The position numbers and the translations under genes are program-made. From XYA12-FULL-58-9 sp001798605 (lineage in GTDB: Bacteria; Myxococcota; XYA12-FULL-58-9), in NCBI GenBank assembly GCA_036736205.1, contig DAINMX010000009.1, positions 1 through 57,055 of the forward strand: a stretch of DNA of 57,055 bases. Reading direction: 5' to 3'. This document shows positions 34,111 to 41,898 of this stretch, piece after piece; position 1 is the stretch's first letter; every line of letters starts with the position of its first letter. Below the pieces are notes generated by a model. That model was not told where the DNA came from and ran no database searches. It saw only the letters and a program-made list of their open reading frames with translations.

Positions 34111-34164
34111 GCCTGCATGGCCTGCATGGCCTGCATGGCCTGCATGGCCTGCATGGCCTGCATG
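34111..34164. repeat. Tandem repeat, GCCTGCATG x6
   Basis: Six perfect 9-bp copies of GCCTGCATG lie between the start of the Hsp33 gene and the end of the AgmX-domain gene. The unit contains the palindrome TGCA. It is non-coding under the chosen starts and is probably variable between strains. Confidence 0.9.
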
Positions 34165-34178
34165 GACGGCGCGGACTC

Positions 34179-35639
34179 TCAAAACTGATGCCGCGGTGCC
34201 AGTTTGTGCAAATCCAACGCAAACTGTGCCGGACAATCTGCCCCGTCATTGGGCAGCAACGCCCCATAGAGAGCCTTCTGCACACAAACGAACAATGGCC
34301 CCTCTCGGTAGGCCCGGTGCTCGACGGCGATGTTACGAATCGGGCCCTGTGCATCAATGACAAAGGAAATTGGTAAGTCCTCTGGCATGGGCACGTTTGG
34401 CGCACGCTGCCGCTCAGCCATGATGCATGCGTTCACTCGCCCCCAGCTCTTGCGTATGTGACCCTGAATCTCCTCAGGCGTGCGTTCGCATTGCGAAAAG
34501 GAGGACTCGTCGATGGATTCCGTGGGCTGGGGGGTTGTCGTCTCCGAGGCCACCTTCACTTCTGGCGTCGATCCACGCACTTTGATCGGCACCCGCGATG
34601 CGGTCACCTCAGATCCCTCACTGTATCGCGGGAACCGCCAAGTCCCGACCGACCGCTCGATGCATTCTGCGTACTCGGTGGCAACCAACGACTTTGGGGC
34701 CTCCAGATGCGCCATGTGAGCCGTGCCGTCGTGCTTGATTCGCCAGGTGAGGACCAACGTGTCCACCCCAACCTCGAGCCTCCGCTCCTTTCGTGCCTTT
34801 GTGAGGCACGGCTCGAGGAGCGCATATCCCTTTTTGATCCCCATCCCAATGTCTGCCTTTGACAGGCGCGTGCGGACGCGATTTGCCTCGGCGATCTTCG
34901 CCTCCTGCAGTTTCTTGAAACGGTCGATCTCCCGCGCAAAGACATGGGCATCGACGGCACCCTTGTGCGCCTCGACGTAGGTATTCAGGTAGGGAATCGC
35001 CTGCGGTGCCTTCTTCCCCTTCACGAGGCTCAATCCTAGAGCGCGTGCAGCCAAATCCCAGTCCGGCGCGGAGATCACCGCCTGGCGATAGAGACGCGTC
35101 GCAGACTCGAGATCTCCCAAGCCCTCCTTGGCCCAACCGAGAAAAAGTCGAGCTCCCGGGTCCTTTTCTGCCGAGACGTTTTCGTCAATTCCCGCCACCT
35201 GGAACACTGGCTCAACTCCGTTTTGACAGGCCGTCGCCATCGCCAATGCTGGTTTTTGCTTAACGATCGAGAATCTGAAACGCATCAGGCAGACGGCGTT
35301 GGCTTGACCGGAGAAAACCTCAGGCGGGGGGGGAGGCAGTGGCTCGACTGCAAGCACCAATCCCCGGGCGAGATCATCGACGGTGTTATCTTCGCTATCC
35401 ATCACCAAACGTTCGGCGCTCAGCGCCCCATCGGCACCAATCATGAGCTCGAGCACCACCAATCGCCTTTTCTGGCCCTTGAGCGAACCCTTCAGGGCGT
35501 TGGCGTTCTCGTTGATCCAATTGGCAGATGCAGCCACGAAGGCCTTATGCACTGCCGTAGCATAGTCAGTCGGCACCTCAGCCACGGGAGCCGTCTGCCC
35601 CACCGCCACACCAAACACGAAAATTGCGGGAATCATCAT
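34179..35639 (-). CDS. Secreted AgmX/PglI-domain protein with TPR-like middle
   Basis: The 486-residue protein starts with a signal peptide (MMIPAIFVFGVAVGQTAP). An N-terminal TonB-C-like region (about 15-130) is followed by TPR-like helices (about 160-240, GARLFLGWAKEGLGDLESAT). Two copies of a domain like the AgmX/PglI C-terminal domain follow (about 270-365 with CLTKARKERRLEVGVDTLVL, and 385-486 with VNACIMAERQRAPNVPMPED). These domains occur in myxobacterial gliding and envelope proteins and usually hold conserved Cys pairs. I chose the ATG at 35639 because of the signal peptide; the frame is open to 35852 without similarity. Its function is unknown, probably periplasmic or envelope-associated. 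Confidence 0.75.
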   Translation of the reverse strand: MMIPAIFVFGVAVGQTAPVAEVPTDYATAVHKAFVAASANWINENANALKGSLKGQKRRLVVLELMIGADGALSAERLVMDSEDNTVDDLARGLVLAVEPLPPPPPEVFSGQANAVCLMRFRFSIVKQKPALAMATACQNGVEPVFQVAGIDENVSAEKDPGARLFLGWAKEGLGDLESATRLYRQAVISAPDWDLAARALGLSLVKGKKAPQAIPYLNTYVEAHKGAVDAHVFAREIDRFKKLQEAKIAEANRVRTRLSKADIGMGIKKGYALLEPCLTKARKERRLEVGVDTLVLTWRIKHDGTAHMAHLEAPKSLVATEYAECIERSVGTWRFPRYSEGSEVTASRVPIKVRGSTPEVKVASETTTPQPTESIDESSFSQCERTPEEIQGHIRKSWGRVNACIMAERQRAPNVPMPEDLPISFVIDAQGPIRNIAVEHRAYREGPLFVCVQKALYGALLPNDGADCPAQFALDLHKLAPRHQF

Positions 35640-35828
35640 TCCCCGATTTTGGCAGCGCTCCGTGTGCAGGGCAACCCCAGTCGCTCTCTTCGGAACGAGC
35701 GTGCCCTCGTCCTGTTCGGCCGCCAAGGTGTTGTGTGCCCTGCGCGTCTCGCTTGCGCCGAAATCCCCAAAGCAGTAGCGGTAGGAAACGCCACCGCACA
35801 TTGTCGCGGCGGCAACTTGGAGGACTTC

Positions 35829-36281
35829 ATGGCGCGACGCCCACCTGTTCATGAAATGATCACCTCACGCAAGGCTCCAAAACCCATCGGCCCATACTCC
35901 CAAGCTGTGCGGGTCAAGCAGCCGGGGGAGATGCTGTTCGTCTCAGGACAGATCCCGATTGAAGTGCCGAGTGGCGATGTCTTTAAGGGCGACATCAAGC
36001 GGCAGGCAGAGATCGCCCTGACCCACGTGAAGAACATCGTCCTCGACGCCAAGTTCTCCATGGATGAGGTGGTCAAGTGCACCATCTTCATGACCAACCT
36101 GGGGGACTTCGACAAGGTCAATCAGGTGTACGAGAAGATGTTTGTCGGCCAGATGCTACCGGCACGTGCTGCCGTCCAGGTCTCAGCCCTTCCCAAGGGA
36201 GTCGACGTCGAGGTCGAGGCCATCGCCGTCAAAAGGGGCGTCTCAGCCGACGACATGTTCAAGGACGATGATCTTCGCTGA
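35829..36281 (+). CDS. ridA: RidA-family enamine/imine deaminase
   Basis: The 150-residue protein matches the YjgF/YER057c/UK114 (RidA) family: KPIGPYSQAVRVKQPGEMLF near the start, the substrate-site Arg in MLPARAAVQVSALPKG, and the terminal VEVEAIAVKRG. The C-terminal tail (ADDMFKDDDLR) is an extension of about ten residues. It hydrolyses reactive 2-aminoacrylate-type intermediates in the cytoplasm. The ATG at 35829 has GGAGG upstream; an internal ATG nine codons later is a less likely start. It is divergent from the AgmX-domain gene and convergent with gatD. Confidence 0.9.
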   Translation: MARRPPVHEMITSRKAPKPIGPYSQAVRVKQPGEMLFVSGQIPIEVPSGDVFKGDIKRQAEIALTHVKNIVLDAKFSMDEVVKCTIFMTNLGDFDKVNQVYEKMFVGQMLPARAAVQVSALPKGVDVEVEAIAVKRGVSADDMFKDDDLR

Positions 36282-36303
36282 GGGTTCTTGGCGAATACGT
36301 AGG

Positions 36304-37698
36304 CTACTGCCAAACCCGCTCGAGGAAGTCTTTCACCTCGGGAATGCCCCCCTGGAAGATCAGGTACCCGTCATGGGGCTCGCGACTGGTCATCTCCCCC
36401 GCGACGGATGTCATCATGAGCTGCTTCGCTGCTTCTGGATCGTTGGGGTGAACCCCTAGGGCCCAACCGAGCTTGATGTAGCCGACCTCGGGGAGCATGT
36501 TGGCCAGGGGCACCACCCCCAGCTCGAGAATCTCTCGCCCCGTTTCATAGACATGCATCTGCACGAATCCCCACAAGGTCTGCAGAGTCATGTAGACCTG
36601 CACACCGGCGCGCTTTGCATGTTCGAGGGCCGGGTAGATCTTGCGGTTGACGTGGCCGAGCCCGGTGCCGGCGATGATGATCCCCTTGTAGCCAAGATCG
36701 ATCATCGACTCGAGCAAGTCGGGATGCATGTTGGGGTAGTAATAAAGGAGCGTGACCCTCTCTTCGAAGAAAGCCTGGATGGTCACATTGCGGTCATCCC
36801 GCCGCGGCGCATAGTCTTTCTTGAGCGGTTCCACCTTGCCACACTCGACCATCGCCAACGGGATATCGCCGAGCGTGCGAAAAGTGCTGCGATAAGAGCT
36901 GTGCATCTTGCGCACTCTCGTACCTCTGTGCAGCAGGTTGTAACGGTCAGAGGTGGGACCAAACATACAGACCATCACCTCAGCGATCGGCCCGTGGGCA
37001 GCGGCCCAAGTCGCGCTGAGGAGATTCTGTGCGGCGTCAGATGACGGTCGGTCCGACGAGCGCTGGCTTCCCACCATGATCACAGGCACCGGCGGGTTCT
37101 GAACCATGAAGGAGAGCGCCGCCGCCGTGTGGTGCATGGTATCAGTGCCATGGCCGATAACCACGCCGTCGTAACCCTTGGCGATCGCCGCTCCCACATT
37201 CTCGGCGAGGGTCAGGTACTGCTCGGGCCCCATGTTCTCAGAGAACACCCCGAAGAGCTTGTCGGTATCGAGATTGCAGATGTCCGCGAGCTCCGGAACT
37301 GAGCCATACAGCTCCCCGGGACTGAAGGCTGGGATCACCGCACCGGTGCGATAATCGAGACGCGATGCAATCGTTCCTCCGGTCCCCAACAACTTCACAC
37401 GTGGCTTGCTGGGATCGGTGGGGAACGCCTTCTCCGGAATCTTGTAGTGTGCCTCGCGGTAACCCGTTTTCTCTAAGGACTCGATGGTGTCGTAACGGAT
37501 CCCCATGTTGTAACCACTGATGAGCTTGAGCACGAGGTGGTCAGCGTCAGAGGTTTCAGAGCGTGGCAGAACCAGACCTTCAAACTGGCCTCGGCTCGTG
37601 TGCGCACGAACCTCAGACCAGACTGTAATACCGAACCGCTTCATGATTGCGAGGCAAGGCTCGCGATAACCCTTGTATAGCTCTTTGTCGTCGCTCAT
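36304..37698 (-). CDS. gatD: Archaeal-type Glu-tRNA(Gln) amidotransferase subunit D
   Basis: The 464-residue protein has a small N-terminal domain (residues 1-95) and an L-asparaginase-like domain with the catalytic Thr in VKLLGTGGTIASRLDY, the second catalytic Thr/Asp in GHGTDTM, and VGSQRSSDRPSSDA downstream. The N-terminal domain and length fit GatD rather than plain asparaginase. GatD hydrolyses glutamine and passes ammonia to GatE, which makes Gln-tRNA from Glu-tRNA(Gln). It overlaps gatE by 4 bp, as expected for a heterodimer. The pair is typical of Archaea, whereas bacteria normally use GatCAB. Confidence 0.9.
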   Translation of the reverse strand: MSDDKELYKGYREPCLAIMKRFGITVWSEVRAHTSRGQFEGLVLPRSETSDADHLVLKLISGYNMGIRYDTIESLEKTGYREAHYKIPEKAFPTDPSKPRVKLLGTGGTIASRLDYRTGAVIPAFSPGELYGSVPELADICNLDTDKLFGVFSENMGPEQYLTLAENVGAAIAKGYDGVVIGHGTDTMHHTAAALSFMVQNPPVPVIMVGSQRSSDRPSSDAAQNLLSATWAAAHGPIAEVMVCMFGPTSDRYNLLHRGTRVRKMHSSYRSTFRTLGDIPLAMVECGKVEPLKKDYAPRRDDRNVTIQAFFEERVTLLYYYPNMHPDLLESMIDLGYKGIIIAGTGLGHVNRKIYPALEHAKRAGVQVYMTLQTLWGFVQMHVYETGREILELGVVPLANMLPEVGYIKLGWALGVHPNDPEAAKQLMMTSVAGEMTSREPHDGYLIFQGGIPEVKDFLERVWQ

Positions 37699-39749
37699 GG
37701 ATGACTCCGTGCTGCCAAGACCTCTTTGAGCTTGCCTTCGACCACAGCCGGAGACATTCGCCCCAGCATGTGTGGCATCACTTGGCCCATGGCCCAGCGC
37801 AACGCAACGTCCTCTCCTTTGGCACCGATTTCCACAAGACGTTCGCCAATCTGATCGGCGAGGACCTCGAGCTTGGCGGGCTCGTCTTTTTTGATCATGA
37901 AGCGAGCCAGAATCTTGTCGGATTGAACATCGGGCTCGGACACCAAGGCGCAAAGACATGCCTCAAGCGCCTCTACCCTCACCCTCTGGTTCTCCACTGC
38001 CTCAATGAGCGGTCGTACTCGCATTGCCGCGGGCAGCCACGGGTCCACACCCGATCGACGTAAATATGGGAGGCACCGTTCCAAGGCGAACGCAACGCGA
38101 CGTGCCAACGCACCTTCATGGAGCCCCAAACCATCGAACAAAAATGACCAAGACGCCTGTTCCAAACTGCGTGCCAAGGCGGGAGAGAGGCCGAGTGCCT
38201 CATATCGCAACAATCGGTTCCATGGTCGCTCGGGCAGGTCGCTCTGAATGTCGGCTACCCATTGGTTTGGAATTCGCAATGGCGGGGTGTCGGTGTCGGG
38301 ATACATCCGGTCGGCTCCAGGTAGAATCCGCTCGAAGCCCGTGGTGCCATCCACAAATGCTTGCCGAGTCTCTGCTGGAACGCCGGCCAACGCGTCCTGC
38401 GCTCGATTACAGATCTCCCGTGCGGCTGTGGCGACATCAGCCGTAGGGCCCCACACAACCATCAACGCGTCCCACTTGTTGGCGTGGAGCCGCTGTCGCA
38501 GCTGTCGCCACTTGGTTGAGGAAATGCCGTAGTCCTTCACATCGGAGTGAATCATGAAAGGACGAGCTGTCAGGCATGAGATCACACGAACCCGCTCGGC
38601 AAACTCACGAGCAAAGGTGACCCCAGGCTGAGTGGTATGCGCCAACAGACCGGCGAACGTCGGAAGGCGGACACACGCAACTGTCTGCCCCGTCTCGAGA
38701 GCATCACGGATGGGACCGAAGTCGACACCGCGCAAGGCGTCTCCGACATCGGCGACCAAAGGCGACAGCTCCCACGGCAGTCCCTTAACTGGGAGCTGCA
38801 GCATCTCCGAAGGCACCCCTCGATGTTTGAGCTCCGCCTTGACGCGCAAAAGATTGAGCTGGCGGAAAGCCTCTACATGAACCAAGAGCGGCAACGCACT
38901 GTGGTGTTGAACCCCCTTGATTTCGGTGCGGCGCCCACCTGCTACCGATACATTGGTATCCTGCCGCGCAGCCCCAGGGCCGCGGCGAACCTTGCCGGTG
39001 ATCTGTGCGGTGCGGGCGACGAGATGGGCCCCAGCGAAAACTTCTAGGGGGGTTAGCAACTCGGGCTCGGTCACCGCTTCAGTCAACGGTGTTCCCAACC
39101 GGTCCGTCCAGAAAGTGATGCGGTGGCCCACATCAGAGACCTCGCGACAAGAGTCCTCTTCAAGCGAGAGCTGGCGGATGCGCAACTCCCGGTCAACGCC
39201 GAGCTCAGGCACGCGAAAAGGGATTGACCCCGACAGGCCAATCATCGCCGTGCGCTGAAAGCCTGTGGGAATCGAGCCGTCGAGATACTGCTTGCGCATC
39301 ACGTGCAGCTCAGACACCAGATTGAGATTGAACAATGAGGCGACTTCGATGCTCGTCTTGACCGCCTCTTCGTCTATCTCAAACGGAGGTGTGTCGTCGA
39401 TTTCGTATGTGCACACGGATTCGCGCTCGAGAAGATAGACAATCTCCTTTTTTGTCTTGAACTCCATCAGGGCGGTACCGTCGTACTCACCGAGCTCACT
39501 GAGAGTTGGGCGCATGTGTCGCAGAACCTCGGCGTCGAGCTCGTGTGCTCGTCTCCCAGCCGGACAACGACAGAACAGTTTTCCTCTCGTGAGTATCTGT
39601 TGATGCACTTCGAGGCCGCACATGAACCCCAGGGCGCGATAGTCATCCGCCGTCATCTCACCGAGAGACTTGTCGGTAAAATCAAGCGGTGGGTCAGTGC
39701 GGGGATTGAAGTCGGTGGCGAATCGGGGATCCGCAGAGGTATTGGACAT
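37695..39749 (-). CDS. gatE: Archaeal-type Glu-tRNA(Gln) amidotransferase subunit E
   Basis: The 684-residue protein shares the GatB/GatE catalytic core: MCGLEVHQQILTRGKLFCRC, the IRQLSLEEDSCREVSD segment and the Mg/zinc-site Cys-x-Cys. The GAD insertion domain characteristic of GatE is present in the middle (about 280-420, VRVISCLTARPFMIHSDVKD). A C-terminal YqeY-like tail (VMPHMLGRMSPAVVEGKLKE) completes it. It is somewhat longer than typical archaeal GatE (about 620-640). GatE phosphorylates and amidates the glutamate on tRNA(Gln). It is upstream of gatD on the same transcript. Its presence suggests either replacement or supplementation of GatCAB. Confidence 0.9.
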   Translation of the reverse strand: MSNTSADPRFATDFNPRTDPPLDFTDKSLGEMTADDYRALGFMCGLEVHQQILTRGKLFCRCPAGRRAHELDAEVLRHMRPTLSELGEYDGTALMEFKTKKEIVYLLERESVCTYEIDDTPPFEIDEEAVKTSIEVASLFNLNLVSELHVMRKQYLDGSIPTGFQRTAMIGLSGSIPFRVPELGVDRELRIRQLSLEEDSCREVSDVGHRITFWTDRLGTPLTEAVTEPELLTPLEVFAGAHLVARTAQITGKVRRGPGAARQDTNVSVAGGRRTEIKGVQHHSALPLLVHVEAFRQLNLLRVKAELKHRGVPSEMLQLPVKGLPWELSPLVADVGDALRGVDFGPIRDALETGQTVACVRLPTFAGLLAHTTQPGVTFAREFAERVRVISCLTARPFMIHSDVKDYGISSTKWRQLRQRLHANKWDALMVVWGPTADVATAAREICNRAQDALAGVPAETRQAFVDGTTGFERILPGADRMYPDTDTPPLRIPNQWVADIQSDLPERPWNRLLRYEALGLSPALARSLEQASWSFLFDGLGLHEGALARRVAFALERCLPYLRRSGVDPWLPAAMRVRPLIEAVENQRVRVEALEACLCALVSEPDVQSDKILARFMIKKDEPAKLEVLADQIGERLVEIGAKGEDVALRWAMGQVMPHMLGRMSPAVVEGKLKEVLAARSHP

Positions 39750-39923
39750 CTTGGATTACTCGAGCTTCATATGTTGGGGCCAAGGCCGCACGGCGACGGC
39801 CTCGAGCCGACGGCAGTATCTCTGGTCCGGCGGGGGCACACCAGTAAAATCGGGTCTAGCCGCTATTTCAACCCAGTTCGTCGTCAATTCTTCCGCGCAA
39901 TAAAGATTTGCGCTAGAGGGGGT

Positions 39924-39951
39924 TTGCAAATCGCTCCGACTCTGCTAAGAA
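39924..39951 (+). promoter_or_regulatory. Possible sigma-70 promoter of rpmB
   Basis: TTGCAA (39924-39929) and TAAGAA (39946-39951) are separated by 16 bp and lie about 28 bp before the rpmB start codon. The match to TTGACA/TATAAT is moderate. The rest of the 229-bp gap shows nothing else. Confidence 0.35.
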
Positions 39952-39978
39952 AGCGCGCCTTCGACTGGAGGAACAGTC

Positions 39979-40164
39979 ATGACGTGTGACATTTGCGGAA
40001 AAAAACGCATGGTGGGTAACAAAATATCCCACTCCAATATCAAGACTCGGACCAAACAAGAGCCGAACATCCAGAAGATTCGCGCGATCGTCGATGGTAC
40101 GGTCAAGCGCGTGTGTGTGTGCACCCGTTGCCTACGCAGCGGCAAAGTCACCAAAGCTGCCTGA
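39979..40164 (+). CDS. rpmB: 50S ribosomal protein L28
   Basis: The 61-residue protein is a Cys-rich L28 (MTCDICGKKRMVGNKISHSN at the start; VCVCTRCLRSGKVTKAA at the end), with two CxxC pairs forming the zinc-ribbon of the C+ paralogue. GGAGG lies eight bases before the ATG. It is a stand-alone gene, without the usual L33 partner, between gatE and a FAD oxidoreductase gene. The four cysteines imply zinc binding. Confidence 0.95.
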   Translation: MTCDICGKKRMVGNKISHSNIKTRTKQEPNIQKIRAIVDGTVKRVCVCTRCLRSGKVTKAA

Positions 40165-40217
40165 GTTTCCCGCGGCTGCCCGAGAGCGTGTCTTGAATTG
40201 ATCCGGCCTCGGTTTCT

Positions 40218-41762
40218 CTATCTGGGTTTTTGCCAATTACGACCGGCGATGCGGACCAGGGCATCGGCTGCGGCGAGCCCGGCCAGGTATTCACCTTCAA
40301 GCCCGAGTCCCGGCGCAACATCGCGACCGGTGTGAACCGCATTCTTGAACGCGGTCCGTGTCGGTCGACTGGCAACCCCGAACAATGGCCGCTTTGCAGG
40401 TTCGAAGATCGGATGCAACGACCAGGGATCAATGCGCCGGATCACATCATCCGTCTCCACATCCCACCCCGATGTCTCTACTGGCAACGACATATCAACG
40501 ACAAATGAGCGCAGAAATGGAATCAACCGCCCTACTCGCTCGGTGAGCTGTTGTTTGAGCGCGGCAAGACGTTCCGGCGACCGTGCTACATCGGCGGTGT
40601 CCACCGGGCAGGCGATGCTTAGAACCTCGTTCTTGGGGTCGTCCTGGGTATCGGCAGTATGTACCGGGCGAGGCTCGCGTTGCATGGCGGGATACCGACG
40701 CAAGAACAGAGCGGGGTCAGTGGCTTCGTCATCCCGCGGTTGCCGGCGGCCGTTGAGCAAAAACAATGCCTGCGCCATACCCTTGGGGATGACCTGTTGT
40801 TGGACCACGAGGTTGAGAACCAACAGGCTCCCCGTGGCATGATTGGCCCGTTGAGTTTGCGCGTAACGTGCCTGCAACTTATTCGCCGGCAGCAACTCCT
40901 GAAATGGCCCAAAGGTGTTCGCAACAAAATAGTCTGCGGTGATGCTGATCTTGCTGCCCGCCTCGATGATTTCGTGGAGCCTCTTGCCACGGGTGCTGAT
41001 ACTGCGAACAACAGCGCCACGGCGAATTTCGACACCGGTGTCGCGCGCCACCTTGAGCAGGACAGCCTGAAGCCCGCCGAGTCTGTCGGCGAAGGCAAGA
41101 GTTCCACGATAGAAACGAGCGATGAGACGAACCGCGTGAAGCGTTGACGGCTCCTTGACCGGAAGGTGTCCAAAAAAAGTAAGAGGCCCCAAGAGGAGCT
41201 CACGCACAGGATGGTCGGGGGGAATACCCTCGAGCATGTCTCGACTCTCAAAGGGAGCATCGAGGTGTTTCGCTTTGGACAAGATCCCGCGCATCCGCCA
41301 TTGTTCACACATGCCCCAGGGCGGGAGGGGTGACGACTCCTCAAGAAACTGTGAGATCTCCTTATCGAGAGCAAACAGTTGGGTGAAAAACCTCGCCACG
41401 GGATCGACCATCTCGGGAAACTCGTGCCCAATCTCCTCGAGGAGGGCATCACGGTCGGCGCGCACATCGATGCGATGCTTGGGCATGATCACCTGGAAGA
41501 TCGGATCCAGCGGCTCTGAAGCTGAGCGCAATTCAGGTGCAAGACCGAGCTCGTCATGAACCCTTTTGATGAACGGCGAGTTCTCAAATACGGGAACCAG
41601 GGTCGGAATCAACGGCAGGCGCAAACCACGACGGCGGTAGTAGGTGGTGTTTTCGCCGTGATCAAGAAGAACCACGCGTCTGCCTCGCTTGGCCAACAAC
41701 GCCGCGGCGATCAAACCCGACGCTTGGCCGCCGACGACCGCGACGTCAAAATGTTGGGTCAT
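40218..41762 (-). CDS. FAD-dependent oxidoreductase of the phytoene desaturase (CrtI)-like superfamily
   Basis: The 514-residue protein starts with a dinucleotide-binding motif (FDVAVVGGQASGLIAAALLA) and ends with a second FAD-contacting segment (GLGLEGEYLAGLAAADALVRI), the layout of CrtI-like and NAD(P)-binding amine-oxidase-type flavoproteins. The middle part shows ARFYRGTLAFADRLGGLQ, corresponding to the conserved xGGxxxL region. Members desaturate or isomerise polyprenoids and other hydrophobic substrates. No carotenoid genes are nearby, so the substrate is open. It is a single gene convergent with rpmB. Confidence 0.8.
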   Translation of the reverse strand: MTQHFDVAVVGGQASGLIAAALLAKRGRRVVLLDHGENTTYYRRRGLRLPLIPTLVPVFENSPFIKRVHDELGLAPELRSASEPLDPIFQVIMPKHRIDVRADRDALLEEIGHEFPEMVDPVARFFTQLFALDKEISQFLEESSPLPPWGMCEQWRMRGILSKAKHLDAPFESRDMLEGIPPDHPVRELLLGPLTFFGHLPVKEPSTLHAVRLIARFYRGTLAFADRLGGLQAVLLKVARDTGVEIRRGAVVRSISTRGKRLHEIIEAGSKISITADYFVANTFGPFQELLPANKLQARYAQTQRANHATGSLLVLNLVVQQQVIPKGMAQALFLLNGRRQPRDDEATDPALFLRRYPAMQREPRPVHTADTQDDPKNEVLSIACPVDTADVARSPERLAALKQQLTERVGRLIPFLRSFVVDMSLPVETSGWDVETDDVIRRIDPWSLHPIFEPAKRPLFGVASRPTRTAFKNAVHTGRDVAPGLGLEGEYLAGLAAADALVRIAGRNWQKPR

Positions 41763-41898
41763 AGACGCTGCCCTTCCCGATTCCGTACGCTGCGCCGACT
41801 AACTAGAGCAAAAACGCTGCCCCGGCAATGGTGGGAGTGATGTGAGCGGGACGGTTCTGTGTTAGGAAGGGGCAGTTCCAAAAGTGAGGAGACAGAGG

